Assembly: GCF_022347685.1 (NCBI RefSeq)
Contig: NZ_JAKRGF010000006.1
Location: 124,001 to 188,000 of the forward strand
Length of the DNA stretch: 64,000 bases
DNA from: Thalassobius sp. Cn5-15
Lineage (GTDB): Bacteria; Pseudomonadota; Alphaproteobacteria; Rhodobacterales; Rhodobacteraceae
Direction: 5' to 3'
Under the pieces are notes generated by a model. The model made no database searches. It was not told the DNA's origin and saw only the letters and a list, made by a program, of their open reading frames with translations. The translations under genes and the position numbers were made by a program. The stretch's first letter is position 1; every line of letters starts with the position of its first letter. Below are positions 53,606 through 63,116 of this stretch, in pieces.

Positions 53606-55054
53606 GTGTCGCAAACCCAACCTGATACCCCCCCGAGTCTTTATGCCGCCCGCGAGCCTGTCTTTCCTCGCCGAGTGAGCGGTGCTTTCCGCAACATGAA
53701 ATGGGTGATCATGGCGATCACCTTGGGGATTTATTACCTGACGCCCTGGATCCGCTGGGATCGCGGCCCGAACTTGCCTGATCAAGCGGTTCTGGTCGAT
53801 CTGGCGCATCGTCGTTTCTACTTCTTCTGGATCGAGATCTGGCCGCACGAGTTTTATTTCGTTGCCGGTCTCTTGGTGATGGCGGGATTGGGTTTGTTTC
53901 TGTTCACTTCGGCATTGGGGCGCGTATGGTGCGGCTATGCATGTCCGCAGACTGTGTGGACGGATCTTTTTATTCTGGTCGAACGCTGGGTGGAGGGTGA
54001 CCGTAACGCCCGCCTGCGTCTGCACCGCCAGAAAAAATGGGATGCGCGCAAGGTCCGTCTGCGGGCGATCAAATTTGTTTTGTGGTTTCTGATCGCGCTG
54101 GCCACGGGCGGCGCTTGGGTCTTCTACTTCACCGATGCGCCGCAGCTCGCGATGGATTTGGTGACGCTGAATGCCCATCCGGTTGCTTATTCGACCATGC
54201 TGATCCTCACCGCGACCACCTTCTTCTTCGGTGGGATCGCGCGTGAACAGATCTGTATCTATGCTTGCCCCTGGCCGCGTATTCAGGCCGCGATGATGGA
54301 TGAGGACACCCTGACCATCGGCTACCGTCATTGGCGTGGCGAGCCGCGCGGTAAGCTGAGGGGCAAGAAGGCGCAGGCCGCCGATGCAGCGCCGCAGGGT
54401 GATTGTATCGACTGTATGGCCTGTGTGAATGTCTGCCCGATGGGCATCGACATTCGCGATGGCCAGCAGATGGAATGCATCACATGTGGCCTGTGCATTG
54501 ACGCCTGTGATGATGTGATGGCCAAGATCGGCAAGCCGCGTGGCCTGATCGACTATCTGGCGCTGACCGATGAAACCGCCGAGCAGGCAGGCAAACCGCC
54601 GAAATCGGTGTGGAAACATATTTTCCGCCCACGCACCATCCTTTATACAACGCTTTGGGCGTCCGTGGGTTTGGCGCTTTTGGTGGCGCTGTTTATTCGT
54701 CCGGTGATTGAACTGACTGTCGCCCCGGTGCGGAACCCTACCTACGTGCTGTTGTCCGATGGCACCATCCGCAACACCTATGATGTGCGCCTGCGGAACA
54801 AGAACGGCGATGAGCGCCCGTTTAAAATTACCATTGCAGGCAATGATGATCTGGCGGTTCGTCTGGAAGGTGTTGAAGGGCAGACTGTGATCGTTCCGGC
54901 TGATACAATGAGCCTGCAGCGTGTCTATGTGACTGCGCCCAAAGGCACAGAGGCGTCGCTGGCCGAACGTGTCAACTTCCGCATCTGGGTGGAGGACACC
55001 AGCAATGGCGATCGCGCGTCCAAAGACACCATCTTTAACGGAAAAGGAAACTGA
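53606..55054 (+). CDS. ccoG: Cytochrome c oxidase accessory protein CcoG (RdxA/FixG)
   Basis: A 482-residue membrane protein with about five membrane segments and a ferredoxin-type part: CIDCMACVNVCP and CITCGLCIDACD carry two 4Fe-4S binding sets. An additional RVWCGYACPQTVW segment upstream and QICIYACPWPRIQ are also typical. CcoG reduces copper for assembly of the oxidase in the known system. The start is GTG at 53606. First of ccoGHIS. Confidence 0.96.
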   Translation: MSQTQPDTPPSLYAAREPVFPRRVSGAFRNMKWVIMAITLGIYYLTPWIRWDRGPNLPDQAVLVDLAHRRFYFFWIEIWPHEFYFVAGLLVMAGLGLFLFTSALGRVWCGYACPQTVWTDLFILVERWVEGDRNARLRLHRQKKWDARKVRLRAIKFVLWFLIALATGGAWVFYFTDAPQLAMDLVTLNAHPVAYSTMLILTATTFFFGGIAREQICIYACPWPRIQAAMMDEDTLTIGYRHWRGEPRGKLRGKKAQAADAAPQGDCIDCMACVNVCPMGIDIRDGQQMECITCGLCIDACDDVMAKIGKPRGLIDYLALTDETAEQAGKPPKSVWKHIFRPRTILYTTLWASVGLALLVALFIRPVIELTVAPVRNPTYVLLSDGTIRNTYDVRLRNKNGDERPFKITIAGNDDLAVRLEGVEGQTVIVPADTMSLQRVYVTAPKGTEASLAERVNFRIWVEDTSNGDRASKDTIFNGKGN

Positions 55055-55056
55055 CC

Positions 55057-55512
55057 GTGACCAAGGAACTGACCGGTAAACATGTTCTGGCAATCTTTGT
55101 CGTGGCCTTCGGGATCATTATCGCGGTGAACATCACCCTGGCGGTGAACGCGGTGAAAACCTTCCCCGGGCTGGAGGTAAAGAACTCTTATGTCGCGTCG
55201 CAGCAGTTCGATGAACGCAAAGCGGCACAAGAGGCCCTTGGCTGGGACGTGGCCGGCACCCATGAGGCAGGCGTTCTGCGCCTGTCTATCCGCAACGCTG
55301 ACGGAACCCCCGTTGAGGCGGCGTCGCTTTACGCGGTGCTGGGGCGCGCGACCCATGTGGCCGATGATGTGGAGCCTGCCTTCACCTTTGATGGCTCGGA
55401 TTATGTTGCCTCTATGGAACTGGCTGATGGCAACTGGCACCTGCGCATGCGTGCTGAGTCCGTGGATGGCACGCCATTCAACCAGCGTGTGATTGTAAAC
55501 GTGGTGCGTTGA
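55057..55512 (+). CDS. ccoH: Oxidase assembly protein CcoH (FixH)
   Basis: A 151-residue protein with one N-terminal membrane helix (VLAIFVVAFGIIIAVNITLAV around 10-30) and a periplasmic FixH domain with NSYVASQQFDERKAAQEALGW, the family signature. It takes part in maturation of the cbb3 oxidase. GTG start, two bases after ccoG. Confidence 0.95.
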   Translation: MTKELTGKHVLAIFVVAFGIIIAVNITLAVNAVKTFPGLEVKNSYVASQQFDERKAAQEALGWDVAGTHEAGVLRLSIRNADGTPVEAASLYAVLGRATHVADDVEPAFTFDGSDYVASMELADGNWHLRMRAESVDGTPFNQRVIVNVVR

Positions 55513-55516
55513 TCTC

Positions 55517-57709
55517 ATGGCCGAAACCCTGCGCCCCCAACTGGCCGCTTGCCCCGCCTGTGTCGCCGCCCCGTCGGCCGAAGCGATTGCTGACGCGAGC
55601 GCCCCGACAGAGGCACGGCTGGCCCTATCGGTGCCGGCTGTGCATTGCGCCGCCTGTATCACCACGGTGGAAAAGGCGCTGTCAGCCGTGCCAGGGGTGC
55701 GTGAGGCGCGGGTCAATCTGACGCTGAAGCGGGCTTTGGTGGAGGCCGATCCAGACGTGACGCCCGCACCACTGATCGCCGCGTTGGAGGAGGTTGGGTA
55801 TCAGGCCCATGAGTTGGACGCGGGCGCACTCAGCGCGACAGAGACTGATAAAGCTGGGCGCGAATTGTTGATGCGGCTAGCGGTCGCTGGCTTTGCCTCG
55901 ATGAACGTGATGCTGTTGTCAGTGTCTGTCTGGTCAGGCGCTGAGGCTGCGACACGGGACATGTTCCACTGGATCTCTGCGGCGATTGCGCTGCCTACCA
56001 TCGTCTTTTCAGGTCAGCCGTTTTTCCGCAACGCATGGGCCGCGCTGAAAGCGGGGCGTCTGAATATGGATGTGCCGATTGTGCTTGCCATTGTGCTGGC
56101 GGTCGTCACATCGCTTTGGGAAACCTCGCTGTCAGGGGAACACGCCTATTTTGATGCGGCTCTCACACTGGTGTTTTTTCTGCTGGCTGGCCGTTACCTA
56201 GATCATCGCACCCGTGCCGTGGCCCGTTCTGCCGCCGAAGAGCTGGCCGCGCTTGAGGTTCCCCGTGCCATCCTGCTGCGCGACGGTGAAGAGGTCACTG
56301 TGCCCGTGGCAGATGTTGCGGTTTGTGATCTGGTGCTGGTGCGCCCTGGTGGGCGGATGCCGGTGGACGGTGAAATTGTTGAAGGTACCTCGGAACTGGA
56401 TCGTTCGCTGCTGACGGGGGAGACGCTTCCGGTTTTCGCAGCCGCAGGGCAGGTGGTGTCCAGCGGTGAGGTTAACCTGACCGGTCCGCTTGTGGTACGT
56501 GCCACCGCTGTGGGCAAGGATACGTCGCTGCACCAGATGGCCGAACTGGTCGCCATCGCGGAATCAGGGCGGTCGCGTTACACCTCGCTGGCGGATAGTG
56601 CTGCGAAACTTTATGCGCCGGGTGTGCATATCTTGTCGGCGCTCAGTTTCCTGGGCTGGTTGATCTATTCCGGTGACATGCGCACATCACTTAACATTGC
56701 GGCTGCAGTGCTGATCATCACCTGCCCCTGTGCGCTGGGTCTGGCTGTGCCAGCGGTGACAACGGCGGCCTCTGGCCGGTTGTTCCGCAAGGGCATGCTG
56801 ATCAAACATTCCACCGCGCTGGAACGACTGGCGCAGGTGGATACTGTGGTGTTTGACAAAACCGGCACGCTGACCGCTGGCACGCCGGAATTAACCAACC
56901 TTTCAGACCATACGCCCGCGCATGTTTCCGTGGCACTGGCACTGGCAGCGGGATCGTCGCACCCGCTATCCCGCGCGCTGGTCGCCGCAGCTGACGGCGC
57001 AGAAGCGGCAGAGGTCACGGTTCTGCGTGAAGTTCCCGGTTACGGGACAGAGGCGGTTTGGAACGATAAACAGGTCCGTCTGGGCCGTGCGGCATGGGTG
57101 GGTGCCGAAAACGTCAGTATGAGCGCCGCATTAACCGTCAGCTGGCTGGCCATTGAGGGCGAGGCGCCTGTTGCCTTCACCTTTACCGACCGTTTGCGCG
57201 ATGGCGCAGAACAGGCCGTGTCTGAATTGCAGGCGGCGGGGAAGGATGTGCTGCTGATTTCTGGCGACACCACCGGCGCGGTAGAGGCGCTGGCACATCG
57301 ACTGGGTATCAAAAACTGGATGGCCGAGGCGCTGCCCGCCGATAAAGCCGCACGGGTCGATACGCTGACCCAGAACGGCAACAAGGTGCTGATGGTCGGC
57401 GACGGTCTGAACGACACGGCTGCGCTGTCGGCGGCGCATGTGTCCATTTCGCCTGCATCGGCACTGGATGCGGCGCGTGTGGCGTCGGATATCGTGCTTC
57501 TGGGGGGCGATCTGTCGCCTATCGCGGATGCGCTGGACACAGCACAATCGGCGACGAAGCGGATCCGCGAAAACTTCCAGATTGCGACGCTCTACAATGT
57601 AATCGCTGTACCGATTGCCGTGATTGGTCTGGCCACGCCCTTGGTTGCGGCCTTGGCCATGTCGTCCAGTTCGATTACAGTGTCCCTGAACGCGCTGCGC
57701 CTGCGCTAA
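55517..57709 (+). CDS. ccoI: Copper-transporting P1B-type ATPase CcoI (FixI)
   Basis: A 730-residue copper exporter that supplies CuB of the oxidase. The N-terminal metal-binding domain has CAAC at 44-47. A further CPAC at 12-15 precedes it. The CPC membrane motif is Cys403-Pro-Cys405, the phosphorylated Asp is 447 in DKTGTLT, and GDGLND is at 628-633. Eight membrane segments are expected. It starts four bases after ccoH; ccoI closes before ccoS by 108 bases. Confidence 0.97.
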   Translation: MAETLRPQLAACPACVAAPSAEAIADASAPTEARLALSVPAVHCAACITTVEKALSAVPGVREARVNLTLKRALVEADPDVTPAPLIAALEEVGYQAHELDAGALSATETDKAGRELLMRLAVAGFASMNVMLLSVSVWSGAEAATRDMFHWISAAIALPTIVFSGQPFFRNAWAALKAGRLNMDVPIVLAIVLAVVTSLWETSLSGEHAYFDAALTLVFFLLAGRYLDHRTRAVARSAAEELAALEVPRAILLRDGEEVTVPVADVAVCDLVLVRPGGRMPVDGEIVEGTSELDRSLLTGETLPVFAAAGQVVSSGEVNLTGPLVVRATAVGKDTSLHQMAELVAIAESGRSRYTSLADSAAKLYAPGVHILSALSFLGWLIYSGDMRTSLNIAAAVLIITCPCALGLAVPAVTTAASGRLFRKGMLIKHSTALERLAQVDTVVFDKTGTLTAGTPELTNLSDHTPAHVSVALALAAGSSHPLSRALVAAADGAEAAEVTVLREVPGYGTEAVWNDKQVRLGRAAWVGAENVSMSAALTVSWLAIEGEAPVAFTFTDRLRDGAEQAVSELQAAGKDVLLISGDTTGAVEALAHRLGIKNWMAEALPADKAARVDTLTQNGNKVLMVGDGLNDTAALSAAHVSISPASALDAARVASDIVLLGGDLSPIADALDTAQSATKRIRENFQIATLYNVIAVPIAVIGLATPLVAALAMSSSSITVSLNALRLR

Positions 57710-57817
57710 TCATTTGGCGGCAAAACTTGCGCTACCTCAAAGTGGGCGTGTGCGACTGCCGCTAGAGTGCGCGTCTGTTATCGTCGCATATGCGTCTGCG
57801 CCAAAGGAAAGCTTTCG

Positions 57818-57976
57818 ATGGAAATCATCGCCTATCTGATCCCGATTTCCCTCCTTCTTGGGGGCGTAGGGCTTGGCGCATTTGTCTACACGGTGCGCAG
57901 CAATCAGTATGATGATCCCGAAGGCAACAGCCAGCGGATCCTCAGTGATGAGTATGACGACAAGCCGAAGGGCTAA
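57818..57976 (+). CDS. ccoS: Oxidase maturation protein CcoS
   Basis: A 52-residue protein with one membrane helix (IIAYLIPISLLLGGVGLGAFVY) then the charged CcoS tail VRSNQYDDPEGNSQRIL. It is needed for cofactor insertion in the cbb3 oxidase of Rhodobacter. The ATG at 57818 is preceded by AAAGGAAAG; the open frame starting at 57767 is only an upstream extension. Confidence 0.93.
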   Translation: MEIIAYLIPISLLLGGVGLGAFVYTVRSNQYDDPEGNSQRILSDEYDDKPKG

Positions 57977-57995
57977 CCGGTCGTCGTACCATTCA

Positions 57996-58038
57996 AAACA
58001 AAGCCCCCGCTGGTGGATGCACAGCGGGGGCTTTGTTT
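57996..58038. terminator. Bidirectional terminator after ccoS
   Basis: A perfect 17-bp stem, AAACAAAGCCCCCGCTG (57996-58012) with its exact inverse (58022-58038), nine-base loop. Serves ccoGHIS and the convergent carboxypeptidase gene. Confidence 0.95.
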
Positions 58039-58075
58039 CTGTTTTGCAGAGAGGGCTTAACCCGACCTGACTTCG

Positions 58076-59536
58076 TCAACCTGGTCCGACCATGAAACAG
58101 GTCACTTGCCGGGCCTGCAGACGGCGGCAGGCCAGATCGGCTTTCTCCCGTGGCATGCCCATGAACTGCGCATCATAGCCTGCTTTGCGCTTCACCACCT
58201 TGCGCAGCGATCCGTCCAAGGTGTTCATTTCGGCCAATGCCGTCTTCAGCAGCATGCGCTGCGCAGCGTAGCGGCTGGGGAAGCGGCCCACGTTGATGCC
58301 CCAGTGATTGCCGCCGGATGTCGAGAGGCGCGCCACCACTTCCTGACCGTCTTCTTGTAGCGGCTCAGACGTGTCAAGGGTGGCAGAAATTGGCGCGGCA
58401 GGCGCCGAGGGTTCGGCAGCGACTGTGCTGGCCAGAACAACGTCTTTCGGTGTCGCGGGCTTTGCTTTGGGTTTCGTGGCTATTTTTGTCGTGGATTTGG
58501 GGGCCTCAACGCTGGTCGCTTCGGCGACGGCTTGATTGATTTCATCACTCAGAGCCAGCAGCACGGGCGGCTTTGCCGCCGCACCCGGACGGGCCTGCGG
58601 ACGCAGGCTCTTCTTCACGGTTGTGACGGTGCGGATGGTTTTGCCGGTGCCGGGCACTGCGCCATAAACAGGCCGCGCCGGTTTACGGGTGGCCACCCGC
58701 GTGGGTGCCTTGCGGAATCCCATGTCCAGCAGTTCCGCGACACGTTTGTTGCGTGTCGCGGTGGAACGGCCGCCAAACACAGTCGCAATGATGCGCTCGC
58801 TGCCACGTTCAGCAGAGGCGACCAGATTGAAGCCAGCGGCGTTGGTATAGCCCGTTTTGATCCCATCCGCGCCGCGGTAGTTGGCCAGCAAGCGGCGGTT
58901 GGTGTTACGCACTGTCTTGATCCCCGCATGGGTCGATTGGCGCGAGAATAGGTTGTAGTATTCGGGGTAGTCATAAAAGATGTGGCGTCCCAGCGTGGTC
59001 ATATCGCGTGCGGTGGACAGATGGCCGCTTTGGGTCAGACCATGGGCGTTCTTGAAGTTGGTGCGCGACATCCCCAATGCCTTAGCAGTGCGGTTCATCC
59101 GCTGTGCAAACTTCTTTTCAGAGCCTGAGATCGCCTCGCCAATCGCGGTTGCCGCGTCATTGGCGGATTTCACCGCAGCGGCGCGAATAAGATAGCGCAG
59201 TTTGATGCGTTGACCCGCGACCAAACCCAGTTTCGAGGGCGGCTCAGACGCTGCATGTTTCGAAATCCGCACCTTGGTGTCGAGGCTGATTTCACCACGC
59301 TCCACCGCCTCAAACGCAATGTAAAGCGTCATCATCTTGGTCAACGAGGCAGGGTGCAGCCGCGTGTCAGCGTTGCGCGAATGGATGACGCGACCGTCAC
59401 GCGCATCAACAACCATTGCCGCATAGGGCGCGGCGCAAAGTTGCTGCGGGAGGGCCGCAAACATCGTAATGAGGGTGAGTATCAGCATGCTAAATAGAAC
59501 ACGCTGCCCCTGACGGAGTCGTTCGGTAACTGCCAT
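58076..59536 (-). CDS. D-alanyl-D-alanine carboxypeptidase with SPOR domain
   Basis: A 486-residue penicillin-binding protein (S11, DacA/DacC-type) that trims the terminal D-Ala of peptidoglycan stem peptides. A signal peptide or anchor (about 13-36) is followed by the catalytic set SLTK at 64-67, SAN at 124-126 and KTG at 227-229. Then comes a Pro-, Ala- and Lys-rich linker and a C-terminal SPOR domain (about 405-486; GGNHWGINVGRFPSRYAAQRML), which binds denuded glycan at the septum. The DacC-SPOR combination is common in alphaproteobacteria. Confidence 0.94.
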   Translation of the reverse strand: MAVTERLRQGQRVLFSMLILTLITMFAALPQQLCAAPYAAMVVDARDGRVIHSRNADTRLHPASLTKMMTLYIAFEAVERGEISLDTKVRISKHAASEPPSKLGLVAGQRIKLRYLIRAAAVKSANDAATAIGEAISGSEKKFAQRMNRTAKALGMSRTNFKNAHGLTQSGHLSTARDMTTLGRHIFYDYPEYYNLFSRQSTHAGIKTVRNTNRRLLANYRGADGIKTGYTNAAGFNLVASAERGSERIIATVFGGRSTATRNKRVAELLDMGFRKAPTRVATRKPARPVYGAVPGTGKTIRTVTTVKKSLRPQARPGAAAKPPVLLALSDEINQAVAEATSVEAPKSTTKIATKPKAKPATPKDVVLASTVAAEPSAPAAPISATLDTSEPLQEDGQEVVARLSTSGGNHWGINVGRFPSRYAAQRMLLKTALAEMNTLDGSLRKVVKRKAGYDAQFMGMPREKADLACRRLQARQVTCFMVGPG

Positions 59537-59742
59537 ATCTGCCTCTGCACTGCCGGATTAAGTCCGGTCTGGCTAAATCTGCTTTCGATCAGGCTAACAT
59601 AGAGAGGCCTTTGAATAAAGCGCGCATTGTTGTATCCGCGTTACCGCTTTTGGGTGTAGTGGGGCTGTAAACGTCATAGAATTAGGCAGATGTGGTGTCC
59701 AATCCTGCTGTGACCGCAAGGAGGCAACGCAATTGTGTTGGC

Positions 59743-60261
59743 TCAGGCACTCAGTGGTTTGAACATATAGGTTGTCGAATCGAGGTGCTGGCCGCCGGCA
59801 TCCAGACAGTAGCCGGGAATCACCCCCGCGGTCTGATATCCCAGATCACGGTAAAGCGGTTCGGCATTGTCGCCAGTGCGGGTGTCGAGGGTCAGCAGAC
59901 CCTTGCCCATGTCCCGTGCAGTCATCTCCAGATGTTGCATCAACTGCCGCGCCAGACCTTTGCGGCGATGGTCAGGGTGCACCAGCAGCTTGGACACCTC
60001 GCCACGATGGGGCTGGTTGTCGGGCATGGCTGTGATCAGGGTGGCCACGCCGACGGCATGCCCTTCCTCCACTGCTACAAACAGACGTCGGGCGCCGGAT
60101 TGTACCTGTGCTAACAGTCCCTGCCAGAACGCGCGGGCATCGCTCAGGTCATGGGGCAGGATGAAGCCGACGCTGGCACCATCCAGCACGCAGGCGTGTA
60201 AGATGCCTGAGAGATCATCAAGGCCTGTGCGCATTTCTTCAGCGGTCCATTCGGTGATCAT
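59743..60261 (-). CDS. GNAT family N-acetyltransferase
   Basis: A 172-residue acetyltransferase. The acetyl-CoA site reads KLLVHPDHRRKGLARQLMQHLE, followed by LLTLDTRTGDNAEPLYRDLGY, both canonical motifs. I place the start at the ATG at 60261 after GAGAGGG; a GTG at 60273 would overlap the upstream stop by 4 bases, giving translational coupling. It lies downstream of the XRE-cupin gene in one transcription unit, and such pairs occur widely, with the regulator likely controlling the acetyltransferase. The substrate is unknown. Confidence 0.9.
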   Translation of the reverse strand: MITEWTAEEMRTGLDDLSGILHACVLDGASVGFILPHDLSDARAFWQGLLAQVQSGARRLFVAVEEGHAVGVATLITAMPDNQPHRGEVSKLLVHPDHRRKGLARQLMQHLEMTARDMGKGLLTLDTRTGDNAEPLYRDLGYQTAGVIPGYCLDAGGQHLDSTTYMFKPLSA

Positions 60262-60269
60262 TGTCCCTC

Positions 60270-60809
60270 TCACAGTAAAAACAGGTGGTAATGCGCGTCT
60301 TCTGGGCCGGTTTCAAAACAGCTTGCGCCGTAAAGCCGGTAACGCAGACAGTCGCCTGTGTTCAGCAGGTGCGCGGTTTCGTCGACTGTGACCGTCAACT
60401 GTCCTGACAGCAGCAGCAGGTGGTGCTCCAGCCCCGCACGCGGTGGCGTGTCATAGTTTATGCGTTGGTTCGCAGGCAGGTGACAGTTCAGCCATTCGCC
60501 CGCCAGATCAGCACTGGGTGGGGAAATAACACTGCGCTTGAAACCGGTCGCAGGATCTGACCATGACTTGCGCGAAGTGGCGGTGATAACAGGGGTCGCC
60601 TGATCCTCCACCAGGGCCAAGAGCCGCGACATAGAGATGCCATAGGCGCGGCACAGTTTGGCAAGGGTGTCGGTGGTCGGGCTGACCTGTGCCTTTTCCA
60701 GACGGGCGAGCGTGGCGCGACTGACGCCAGTTTTCTGCACCAGTTGGTCCAGCGTCCACCCCGATTGGTTGCGCAGCTTACAAAGCTGTTGGGCAAGGAG
60801 GGTATCCAT
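60270..60809 (-). CDS. XRE-cupin transcriptional regulator
   Basis: A 179-residue regulator with an N-terminal Cro/C1 helix-turn-helix (about 5-60: LCKLRNQSGWTLDQLVQKTG, SRATLARLEKAQVSP) and a C-terminal cupin domain (about 100-175: HHLLLLSGQLTVTVDETAHLL). The cupin would bind a small ligand. It precedes and nearly overlaps the GNAT gene. Start ATG at 60809. Confidence 0.92.
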   Translation of the reverse strand: MDTLLAQQLCKLRNQSGWTLDQLVQKTGVSRATLARLEKAQVSPTTDTLAKLCRAYGISMSRLLALVEDQATPVITATSRKSWSDPATGFKRSVISPPSADLAGEWLNCHLPANQRINYDTPPRAGLEHHLLLLSGQLTVTVDETAHLLNTGDCLRYRLYGASCFETGPEDAHYHLFLL

Positions 60810-60871
60810 GGGCTGTTCTCTTGCTGATTCTCATAAGTGAGAATAATGACCACAAAAGAGAGTGAAAACTT

Positions 60872-61579
60872 TTAACTCTTTTCGATCCGCTCGATCAGCG
60901 CTGGCAGCTGTCCCAGATGATCCAGTGCCTGATATTTGGGCGATGTTTCGGGGGCAGGGGCCTTTTCAAACTCCCAGATCTCACCATGGGGTACGTAGAT
61001 GCCCCAGCCACCAGCCTCGACCATCGGGACCACGTCGGACTTCATCGAATTGCCCACCATCAGGCCGCGTTTGGCCCCGTCACCATGCTTGGCAAAGATG
61101 CGGGTGTAGACGGCGGGATTTTTGTCGCTGACAATTTCGACCCCATCGAACAGATCGCCCAGCCCCGATTGGGCCAGCTTGCGTTCCTGATCCAAGAGGT
61201 CGCCCTTTGTGATCAGCAAAACACGGTGAGTGCTGGCTATGGCCTCCACCGCAGTATGCGCATGAGGCAACAGTTCGATCGGGTGCTGCAACATCTCTTG
61301 CCCGGCATCAATCAACTCACGAAGTACCTCACCGGGGACTCGATTGTCCGTCACCTCCAACGCGGTTTCGATCATCGACAGAACGAATCCTTTCACCCCG
61401 AACCCGTAGTGGCCCAGATTGCGCCGTTCAGCGGCCAGCAAGCGCTCGCTCAGGTGGTGATCATCTGCGTGATCACGCAACAATTCCGCGAATCGATCCT
61501 GCGTGATGCGGAAAAATCGTTCGTTGTGCCAAAGCGTATCATCCGCATCAAAGCCAATTGTTGTAAGTTTACTGGCCAA
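60872..61579 (-). CDS. HAD family hydrolase
   Basis: A 235-residue haloacid dehalogenase-type phosphatase. The nucleophile motif is DADDT, with Asp11 and Asp13, motif II Thr-Lys in VLLITKGDLLDQ, and the acidic motif IV in MVGNSMKSDVVPMVEAGGWG. A helical cap lies between motifs I and II. The YjjG/pyrimidine 5'-nucleotidase-like group is near, but substrate unknown. Confidence 0.92.
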   Translation of the reverse strand: MASKLTTIGFDADDTLWHNERFFRITQDRFAELLRDHADDHHLSERLLAAERRNLGHYGFGVKGFVLSMIETALEVTDNRVPGEVLRELIDAGQEMLQHPIELLPHAHTAVEAIASTHRVLLITKGDLLDQERKLAQSGLGDLFDGVEIVSDKNPAVYTRIFAKHGDGAKRGLMVGNSMKSDVVPMVEAGGWGIYVPHGEIWEFEKAPAPETSPKYQALDHLGQLPALIERIEKS

Positions 61580-61698
61580 TTTTGCCCCCGAATCGCGCTG
61601 ATAGACAGGTCTGCGGATAGCAGACCTCTTTTCTAACCTACAACACAGGTTATATAGACCGTTCTATAGCCCACCGCATTACACTGAAGACACGTTCC

Positions 61699-62052
61699 AT
61701 GATTGACCCTGCCGTACCGATGATTGTGATGACATCTGACAACGATGATGACTTCGGTGGCGACAGTTCTGTCGCGCTGGAAACCCGTCCCAAGACGAAG
61801 CGCCCGCCGCTTTACAAAGTGATGTTGCTGAATGACGACTACACCCCGATGGAGTTTGTGGTCCACATTCTTGAGCGCTTCTTTGGTATGAACCACTCGC
61901 AGGCGTTTGAGATTATGCTGACCGTGCATAAAAAAGGCGTGGCGATTGTGGGCGTGTTCAGCCATGAGATCGCCGAAACCAAGGTGACGCAGGTGATGGA
62001 TTTCGCCCGCCGCCATCAACACCCGTTGCAATGCACCATGGAAAAGGAGTGA
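61699..62052 (+). CDS. clpS: ATP-dependent Clp protease adaptor
   Basis: A 117-residue adaptor that delivers N-degron substrates to ClpA. The signature [24 protein letters not shown] is intact over residues 37-60, with the Asn-Asp-Asp that contacts the N-terminal amine, and [11 protein letters not shown] and [10 protein letters not shown] close it. The alphaproteobacterial acidic N-terminus is present. Start ATG at 61699. Confidence 0.97.
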   Translation: MIDPAVPMIVMTSDNDDDFGGDSSVALETRPKTKRPPLYKVMLLNDDYTPMEFVVHILERFFGMNHSQAFEIMLTVHKKGVAIVGVFSHEIAETKVTQVMDFARRHQHPLQCTMEKE

Positions 62053-62079
62053 TCCGTTTACGGATCGCCGGATAATCTG

Positions 62080-63078
62080 ATGTCTCATCCGCGTTTGTCG
62101 CTGGCTCTGAATGGGGGCGGTTTGTTCCTGTCAGAAGGGCGCACAGTAGTTTTTGGCGCTCGCAGCGATGTGGACCTGCGCGACCTGCCGCAGGCCCAGT
62201 GCCAACTGGTGGTGGGATATAAGCCCGACCACGATCGTTTCGCCGCAGCAGGCTGGGATGTTGTCACTGCAGCGGAGGGTAAGTTTGCAACCGGCCTGAT
62301 CTTTCTGCCACGGGCCAAAAAGCTGGCCAAGGCGATGGTGGCCGAGGCGCTGGCGTTAGGCGTGCAGACGCTGGTGGTCGACGGGCTGAAAACCGAAGGC
62401 ATCGACAGCCTGTTGAAAGAAATGCGCAAGGCAGCGCCGCTGCAAAATTCCATCGCCAAGGCGCATGGCAAACTGTTCTGGGTCGCGGCGGATGATCTGG
62501 GCGATGCGCTCACCGCTTGGGCGGCCCCTGCGCGGCAAGAGATTGATGAGGGGCTGATCACGGCCCCTGGTGTGTTTTCCGCCGACGGTATTGATCCTGC
62601 ATCGCGCCTTTTGGTCGACGCGCTGCCTGTGAAACTGGGGAAGCATCTGGCAGACCTCGGCGCAGGTTGGGGCTATCTGTCCCGCGCGATCCTCAGCCGT
62701 GACACGGTGAAATCGCTGGCCTTGGTCGAGGCGGAGCATACCAGCCTGTCTTGTGCGCGTGAGAATGTCAGAGATGAACGGGCGTCGTTTTATTGGGCAG
62801 ATGCAACCAACTGGCGGTCAGACCGCTTGCTGGACGGGGTGATCATGAATCCGCCGTTTCACACTGGACGGGCGGCAGAACCGCAATTGGGTCAGGCGTT
62901 TATCGTCAATGCGGCGCGTAATCTGGCGTTGTCAGGCCAGCTGTGGTTGGTGGCAAACCGCCAATTGCCCTATGAGGCAACACTTGCCCAGCTGTTTCTG
63001 GATGTGGAAGAAATAGCTGGCGATAATCGATTCAAGGTTCTACATGCAGCGCGCAAGCGTCGTGCGGGCAACGCGTAA
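62080..63078 (+). CDS. RsmC-like class I SAM-dependent methyltransferase
   Basis: A 332-residue methyltransferase of the RsmC/RlmG type: an N-terminal substrate domain and a C-terminal Rossmann domain with LADLGAGWGYLSRAIL (SAM motif I) and NPPF at 257-260 (NPPFHTGRA), which is diagnostic for base N-methylation in this family; the 16S rRNA guanine-N2 role of RsmC is the likely match. It lies 27 bases after clpS and precedes the SDR gene. Confidence 0.9.
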   Translation: MSHPRLSLALNGGGLFLSEGRTVVFGARSDVDLRDLPQAQCQLVVGYKPDHDRFAAAGWDVVTAAEGKFATGLIFLPRAKKLAKAMVAEALALGVQTLVVDGLKTEGIDSLLKEMRKAAPLQNSIAKAHGKLFWVAADDLGDALTAWAAPARQEIDEGLITAPGVFSADGIDPASRLLVDALPVKLGKHLADLGAGWGYLSRAILSRDTVKSLALVEAEHTSLSCARENVRDERASFYWADATNWRSDRLLDGVIMNPPFHTGRAAEPQLGQAFIVNAARNLALSGQLWLVANRQLPYEATLAQLFLDVEEIAGDNRFKVLHAARKRRAGNA

Positions 63079-63116
63079 GGCGCCACTCTAGTTCAGGCTT
63101 CGTTTAGGAGATATCC

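Noticed and set aside
53438-55093. A 551-codon open frame on the minus strand opposite ccoG
   Set aside because: Same reason: antisense to a well conserved gene, no family features.
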